From the NCBI GenBank assembly GCA_937907525.1, contig CALCIB010000038.1, forward strand, positions 1 through 9,280: a DNA stretch of 9,280 nt, read 5' to 3'. Numbering within the stretch: the first letter of the stretch is position 1; each line of letters starts with the position of its first letter. Below the pieces are notes generated by a model. The model saw only the letters and a program-made list of their open reading frames with translations. It was not told where the DNA came from and made no database searches. Position numbers and translations under genes: made by a program. Origin of the DNA: an uncultured Planctomycetales bacterium (GTDB taxonomy: Bacteria > Planctomycetota > Planctomycetia > Isosphaerales > Isosphaeraceae). Below, in pieces: positions 6,443 through 9,280 of this stretch.

Positions 6443-7237
6443 ATGATCCCGAAACACCTGGCGCACCTGTTCCAGGCCCTGGCGTCCGGGGCGATCACGC
6501 CGGAGGCGGCGGCCAGGGAGATGGAATCCCGGCTGGGCTTCGCCGAGGCCGGCGGCTTCGCCCACGTGGACGTCCACCGCCGCGACCGCTGCGGCTTCCC
6601 CGAGGTCGTCTTCGGCCTGGGCAAGACCGCCGAGCAGATCGAAACCATCGTCCGAAAACTGAGCGAGCACGACCAGGGCTGCCTGGTCACTCGGATCGAC
6701 GCGACGGTCGCCGAGCGGCTGGCCTCGGCGTTCCCGGACGGCGAGTACAACTCCGTGGCGCGGACGTTCCGGCGAATCGGTCCCGAGGCGAGGGGGCCGA
6801 AGGTCGGCCGGGTCACCGTCGTCACCGCCGGCACCAGCGACCTTCCCGTCGCCGAGGAGGCCCGCGTCACCGCCGAGGCCTGGAACTGCGACGTGACGCT
6901 TTTGGCCGACGTCGGCGTCGCCGGACTCCATCGCCTTCTCCATCAACTCGACCGACTCGAAACGGCCGACGCGATCGTCGTCGCCGCCGGGATGGAAGGC
7001 GCGTTGCCGAGCGTCGTCGGCGGACTGTCCGCCTGCCCGGTGATCGCCGTGCCGACGAGCATCGGCTACGGGGCCAGCTTCCAGGGGCTGGCGGCGCTCC
7101 TGGGGATGCTCAACAGTTGCGCCTCCAACGTGGTGGTCGTGAACATCGACGCCGGCTTCAACGGCGGCCACGTCGCCGGCCTGATCGCCCGCCGCGCGGG
7201 ACTGGCCCGCGGCGAGGGGGACGGGTCCGCCGCCTGA
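6443..7237 (+). CDS. larB: LarB, nickel-pincer cofactor biosynthesis carboxylase/hydrolase
   Basis: LarB carboxylates the pyridinium ring of nicotinic acid adenine dinucleotide and cleaves off AMP, giving pyridinium-3,5-biscarboxylic acid mononucleotide. LarE and LarC then add sulfur and nickel to make the cofactor of lactate racemase and related enzymes. The protein is 264 aa, close to the usual size. The N-terminal third is variable. The PurE-like domain from about 120 shows GTSDLPVAEEA (130-140), DVGVAGLHRLL (156-166), AGMEGALPSVVGG (182-194) and PTSIGYGASFQGLAALLGMLNSCA (204-227). Cys226 in LNSCA is probably the cysteine reported to bind the substrate ring covalently in Lactobacillus LarB. 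The start ATG has only a weak ribosome site. It is divergent from the DUF2135 gene and followed by nnrD after a structured 237-nt spacer. No larA, larC or larE is in the window. Confidence 0.95.
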   Translation: MIPKHLAHLFQALASGAITPEAAAREMESRLGFAEAGGFAHVDVHRRDRCGFPEVVFGLGKTAEQIETIVRKLSEHDQGCLVTRIDATVAERLASAFPDGEYNSVARTFRRIGPEARGPKVGRVTVVTAGTSDLPVAEEARVTAEAWNCDVTLLADVGVAGLHRLLHQLDRLETADAIVVAAGMEGALPSVVGGLSACPVIAVPTSIGYGASFQGLAALLGMLNSCASNVVVVNIDAGFNGGHVAGLIARRAGLARGEGDGSAA

Positions 7238-7458
7238 GTGCTTTGTCACGGGCCGATTTCAGGGTCGCCGCCGTCTCCGAATTCAAGGAACCGCCGAGAC
7301 GCCGAGGACGCCGAGAGGAAGGAACGAAGGACCAAAGTCGAGGGACGGATCGGTCCCTTGATGAATCCTCTCGACTCGGGTTTTCCCGGCTCGGCGTCCT
7401 CGGCGTCTCGGCGGTTCCCGATCCCGGTCAATCCTGAAACCAAGGCTTGATAAAGCAC
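7238..7458. repeat. Long inverted repeat filling the larB-nnrD spacer
   Basis: The structure begins at the base after the larB stop and ends two bases before the AGGAG ribosome site of nnrD. From outside in: GTGCTTTGTCA (7238-7248) pairs with TGATAAAGCAC (7448-7458), with one G-T wobble. TTTCAGG (7257-7263) pairs with CCTGAAA (7433-7439). A perfect 29-bp stem joins 7287-7315 and 7390-7418. AGTCGAG / CTCGACT pair further in, and AGGGAC / GTCCCT (7341-7346 and 7353-7358) form the tip. Each 29-nt arm holds three CGCCGAG units spaced 9-10 nt. It could be a mobile palindrome, a terminator or processing site, or all of these. No reading frame here looks real. Confidence 0.85.
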
Positions 7459-7474
7459 CGAGGAGCTTGCGACC

Positions 7475-8398
7475 ATGGCCTTGCGACGCATCGAATCGAT
7501 CCCCACGCTTCTGGCGCGGTCGCCCGACGGCCACAAGGGGGACTACGGCGCCGTCCTGATCGTGGCGGGAGGCCGCGGCATGGCGGGGGCCGCCGCGTTG
7601 GCGGGGGCCGCCGCGTTGCGCTCCGGCGCGGGCCTGGTCCGCGTCGCCTGTCCGGCCGAGGTCCAGCCGACCGTCGCCTCCTTCGACCCCTGCTACATGA
7701 CCTATCCCCTCCCTCACGACGCCGACGGCCTGATCGACTTCCCCCGCGCTCGACCCGCGCTCGGAAAGCTGGCGGAACGGGCCGACGTCCTGGCGATCGG
7801 GCCGGGGCTGGGCCGGTCGGAATCGATCCTGGAACTGGTCCGCTGGGCGATCGAGACGGTCGGCAAGCCGCTGGTGCTGGACGCCGACGCGCTCAACGCG
7901 CTGGCGACGGAGGTGGCGCTGGTGGACCGGCTGAAGGCGCCCACGGTCGTCACGCCCCACCCCGGCGAGTTCGGCCGCTTGCTGGGAAAGGCGGCGAGCG
8001 CGGTCCAGGCCGATCGCGAGGCGGCCGCGTCGGGCTTCGCGGCTCGGAACCCGAACCTCGTGGTCGTGCTGAAGGGGAACGGGACGATCGTCACCGACGG
8101 CGAGCGGGTCTACGTCAATTCCACCGGCAACCCCGGCATGGCCACCGGCGGCGTCGGCGACGCGCTGACGGGCGCCGTCGCGGCGCTCCTGGGCCAGGGG
8201 CTGGCGGCGTTCGAGGCGGCCCAACTGGCGGTCTACACCCACGGCGCGGCCGGCGACCTGGCCCGCGACCACCTGGGCGAGATCGGCCTGACCGCCGGCG
8301 ACGTCGTCGACGCCCTCCCCGACGCCTTCCAGCCCGGAGTCGACGTCAACGGCTACGACGCCGACGATGACGACGACGACCCGGACCTGGGCCTCTGA
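7475..8398 (+). CDS. nnrD: NAD(P)HX dehydratase (ADP-dependent), YjeF C-terminal domain type
   Basis: NnrD dehydrates the S form of hydrated NADH or NADPH back to the normal coenzyme, using ADP (ATP in eukaryotic versions). It is a cytoplasmic repair enzyme with a ribokinase-like fold. The 307-aa protein shows HKGDYGAVLIVAGG (20-33), GPGLG (109-113), DADALNAL (136-143), TPHPGEF (160-166) and NPGMATGGVGDALTGAVAALLG (219-240), with Asp229 of GGVGD as the expected catalytic residue. It is a stand-alone dehydratase; the NnrE epimerase domain often fused in front is absent and not nearby. An AGGAG (7461-7465) 9 nt before the ATG fixes the start. The C-terminal 15 or so residues carry an Asp run (297-302) beyond the family core. 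It follows larB and may share its transcript unless the hairpin between them stops it. Confidence 0.93.
   Translation: MALRRIESIPTLLARSPDGHKGDYGAVLIVAGGRGMAGAAALAGAAALRSGAGLVRVACPAEVQPTVASFDPCYMTYPLPHDADGLIDFPRARPALGKLAERADVLAIGPGLGRSESILELVRWAIETVGKPLVLDADALNALATEVALVDRLKAPTVVTPHPGEFGRLLGKAASAVQADREAAASGFAARNPNLVVVLKGNGTIVTDGERVYVNSTGNPGMATGGVGDALTGAVAALLGQGLAAFEAAQLAVYTHGAAGDLARDHLGEIGLTAGDVVDALPDAFQPGVDVNGYDADDDDDDPDLGL
7583..7618 (+). repeat. Exact 18-bp tandem duplication inside nnrD
   Basis: GCGGGGGCCGCCGCGTTG occurs twice in a row (7583-7600 and 7601-7618), encoding AGAAAL twice. With the preceding TG the identity extends to 20 nt. The protein length here still matches the usual family pattern GAA-x-LA-xx-AALRSGAG, so this does not look like a recent insertion. 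Confidence 0.9.
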
Positions 8399-8430
8399 CG
8401 GATCGGGCCGATCGTTCCGGGGACGTCGCC

Positions 8431-8459
8431 TGTACGTTCGGATCTCCGTCGAATATACT
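8431..8459 (+). promoter_or_regulatory. Candidate promoter of the coiled-coil gene
   Basis: TATACT (8454-8459) is a good -10 match in an otherwise GC-rich 165-nt spacer. The hexamer 17 nt upstream, TGTACG (8431-8436), is a poor -35. A start here would give a leader of about 100 nt before the GTG at 8564. It suggests that this gene is transcribed separately from nnrD. Confidence 0.3.
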
Positions 8460-8563
8460 TGGGCGTCACACCGCGTCTGATCTTCCAAGTCCGGCCCGAG
8501 CGATTGTTTCGGCGAGCGTCCCATCCCTCGGCCCGCGCCTGACCGCAAGCGAAGGAGGTCGGA

Positions 8564-9070
8564 GTGTCTGCACCCGAGAACCCATCCTCGGCGTCCTGGA
8601 CGTACCGCATGGAAGTTTCACCGACCGGCCAACCCCCTTCGACGTCGGCCAACGGACCCAACGATCCGATCGTGCTCTTGCACCACCTGGTCAACCTTCA
8701 AAACCAGACGCTCGACGTGCTTCGGCAAAACCTGGAGGTCAACCGCCAGGAACTGGAGTTGACCCGCGAGATCGTCCAGGTCAACCGCGAGCAGCGGGCG
8801 CGGCAGTCGGCCGAGCTGGAGCGCTGGCAGAGCGGCCACCAGCGCGTGCTCGACGCCAGTCGGGAAGCCCTCGGCCGGCTGGAGCAGGTCCACGCCGCGC
8901 TCATCGGCGAGATGGCCGACTACGTCGACGAGAACCACGAGAACCTGGTCGAGGGGGACTTCGCCCTCAGCGACTTCGTCGACCGCTTCGGCCCTCGCCT
9001 GGCCCACCTGAACACGATGCTGGCCGTTCTGCGCCCCCTGGCCGTCACCCGCCAGAAGTCGGATTCCTGA
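8564..9070 (+). CDS. Hypothetical coiled-coil protein
   Basis: I do not recognise this 168-aa protein. The start is GTG, chosen because a near-perfect AAGGAGG (8552-8558) lies 5 nt upstream. An in-frame ATG at 8609 has no such site. Residues 1-33 are Ser/Pro/Asn-rich and look disordered. Residues 36-125 are a long amphipathic, charged helix with heptad-like leucine/valine spacing (LLHHLVNLQNQTLDVLRQNLEV onward), typical of a coiled coil. Residues 126-168 include a second helical part (FALSDFVDRFGPRLAHLNTMLAVLRPLAV). There is no signal peptide, membrane helix, cysteine or catalytic motif, so it is probably a cytoplasmic oligomeric or scaffold-like protein. It lies 165 nt after nnrD with its own possible promoter, and is followed by the repeat at 9128. 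Confidence 0.82.
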   Translation: MSAPENPSSASWTYRMEVSPTGQPPSTSANGPNDPIVLLHHLVNLQNQTLDVLRQNLEVNRQELELTREIVQVNREQRARQSAELERWQSGHQRVLDASREALGRLEQVHAALIGEMADYVDENHENLVEGDFALSDFVDRFGPRLAHLNTMLAVLRPLAVTRQKSDS

Positions 9071-9127
9071 CGAGCCGACACTTACCGGATCTCACGCGCG
9101 ACCTTCACGCAAGCCGAGGCCGAACGG

Positions 9128-9197
9128 CCTTCTCCCCTTGAGGGAGAAGGTGGCCGAAGGCCGGATGAGGGGTGGGCGAAACCGGAAGCCGCCGGAA
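9128..9197 (-). repeat. Two-hairpin intergenic repeat, inverted copy with tail
   Basis: On the plus strand this reads hairpin CCTTCTCCC / GGGAGAAGG (9128-9136 and 9142-9150, 5-nt loop), T, hairpin GGCC-GAA-GGCC (9152-9162), GGATGAGGGG (9163-9172), then a tail TGGGCGAAACCGGAAGCCG like that at 5111-5129. It lies 57 nt after the coiled-coil gene and may act as its transcript end, although no T-run follows. Confidence 0.8.
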
Positions 9198-9247
9198 TCG
9201 AAGTCGCTTTCTTCCCACGACTTATGCCGAGACGCGACGCCGGTCGA

Positions 9248-9280
9248 CCCCTCATCCGGCCCTTCGGGCCACCTTCTCCC
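9248..9280 (+). repeat. Two-hairpin intergenic repeat, cut by the window end
   Basis: CCCCTCATCC (9248-9257), hairpin GGCCC-TTC-GGGCC (9258-9270), A, and the left half of the second hairpin, CCTTCTCCC (9272-9280), then the window ends. It faces the inverted copy at 9128-9172 across 75 nt, which include a small AAGTCG / CGACTT hairpin (9201-9206 and 9218-9223). The arrangement parallels the facing pair at 5101-5188. Confidence 0.8.

Noticed and set aside
7238..7458. Retron or small gene in the larB-nnrD spacer
   Set aside because: No reverse transcriptase is nearby, and the short frames here are the palindrome read through.
8401..8413. Terminator at GATC-GGGCC-GATC after nnrD
   Set aside because: The stem is only 4 bp and no T-run follows.
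7283..8548. 421-aa open frame on the minus strand
   Set aside because: Antisense to nnrD, whose family motifs are all intact; the frame begins in a spacer and ends in the larB-nnrD palindrome.
9128..9150. Rho-independent terminator after the coiled-coil gene
   Set aside because: The hairpin is good, but no T-run follows and the same hairpin occurs in several orientations as a dispersed repeat.

Overview
The window is GC-rich DNA with closely packed genes and strongly GC-biased third codon positions. Several intergenic repeats carry the motif CCCCTCATCC, a GGCC-type hairpin and CCTTCTCCC. Together with the protein flavour (a membrane-anchored DUF2135/YfaP-like protein and a MacB-like ABC exporter with an adaptor that has a long cytoplasmic tail), this suggests a planctomycete, probably of the Isosphaeraceae. 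That placement is inference from memory of such genomes; no rRNA or other marker gene is present. I see no tRNA, rRNA, CRISPR array, transposase or phage gene.

Left part, minus strand (reads right to left). A four-gene transporter operon occupies 4570 down to 90: an inner-membrane-anchored HlyD/RND-type adaptor (3233-4570), a LolD/MacB-type ATPase (2462-3175), and two unlike FtsX/MacB-type permeases (1258-2457 and 90-1250). Gaps are 57, 4 and 7 nt, and the last gene's Shine-Dalgarno overlaps the preceding stop codon, so the genes should be co-expressed as one ABC efflux or lipoprotein-type exporter. Substrate and outer-membrane partner are unknown. Upstream, in the same direction but separated by about 670 nt, is a single-pass membrane protein with a C-terminal DUF2135-like domain (5242-6258).

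Right part, plus strand. A divergent 184-nt spacer leads to larB (6443-7237), which makes a nickel-pincer cofactor intermediate from nicotinic acid adenine dinucleotide. It is followed by nnrD (7475-8398), which repairs hydrated NAD(P)H, and by a GTG-started 168-aa coiled-coil protein of unknown function (8564-9070). larB and nnrD both act on nicotinamide-dinucleotide chemistry; larA, larC and larE are not in the window.

The most unusual material is non-coding. (1) A two-hairpin repeat occurs at 5-51, 4819-5188 and 9128-9280. Its 9-bp stem and 5-nt loop are constant in four complete copies, and one copy carries a compensatory T-A to C-G change. (2) The 4816-5188 spacer is a nest of inverted repeats: a 26-bp perfect outer pair, a 25-bp middle pair, and an 80-bp inner palindrome flanked by direct GAAT repeats. 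(3) Nearly the whole larB-nnrD spacer (7238-7458) is one long inverted repeat with a perfect 29-bp stem, starting right after the larB stop and ending just before the nnrD ribosome-binding site. The palindromes in (2) and (3) differ in sequence but share a plan: each arm is built of three degenerate units of about 10 nt. I see no clear undescribed protein system; the repeats are where new biology is most likely.
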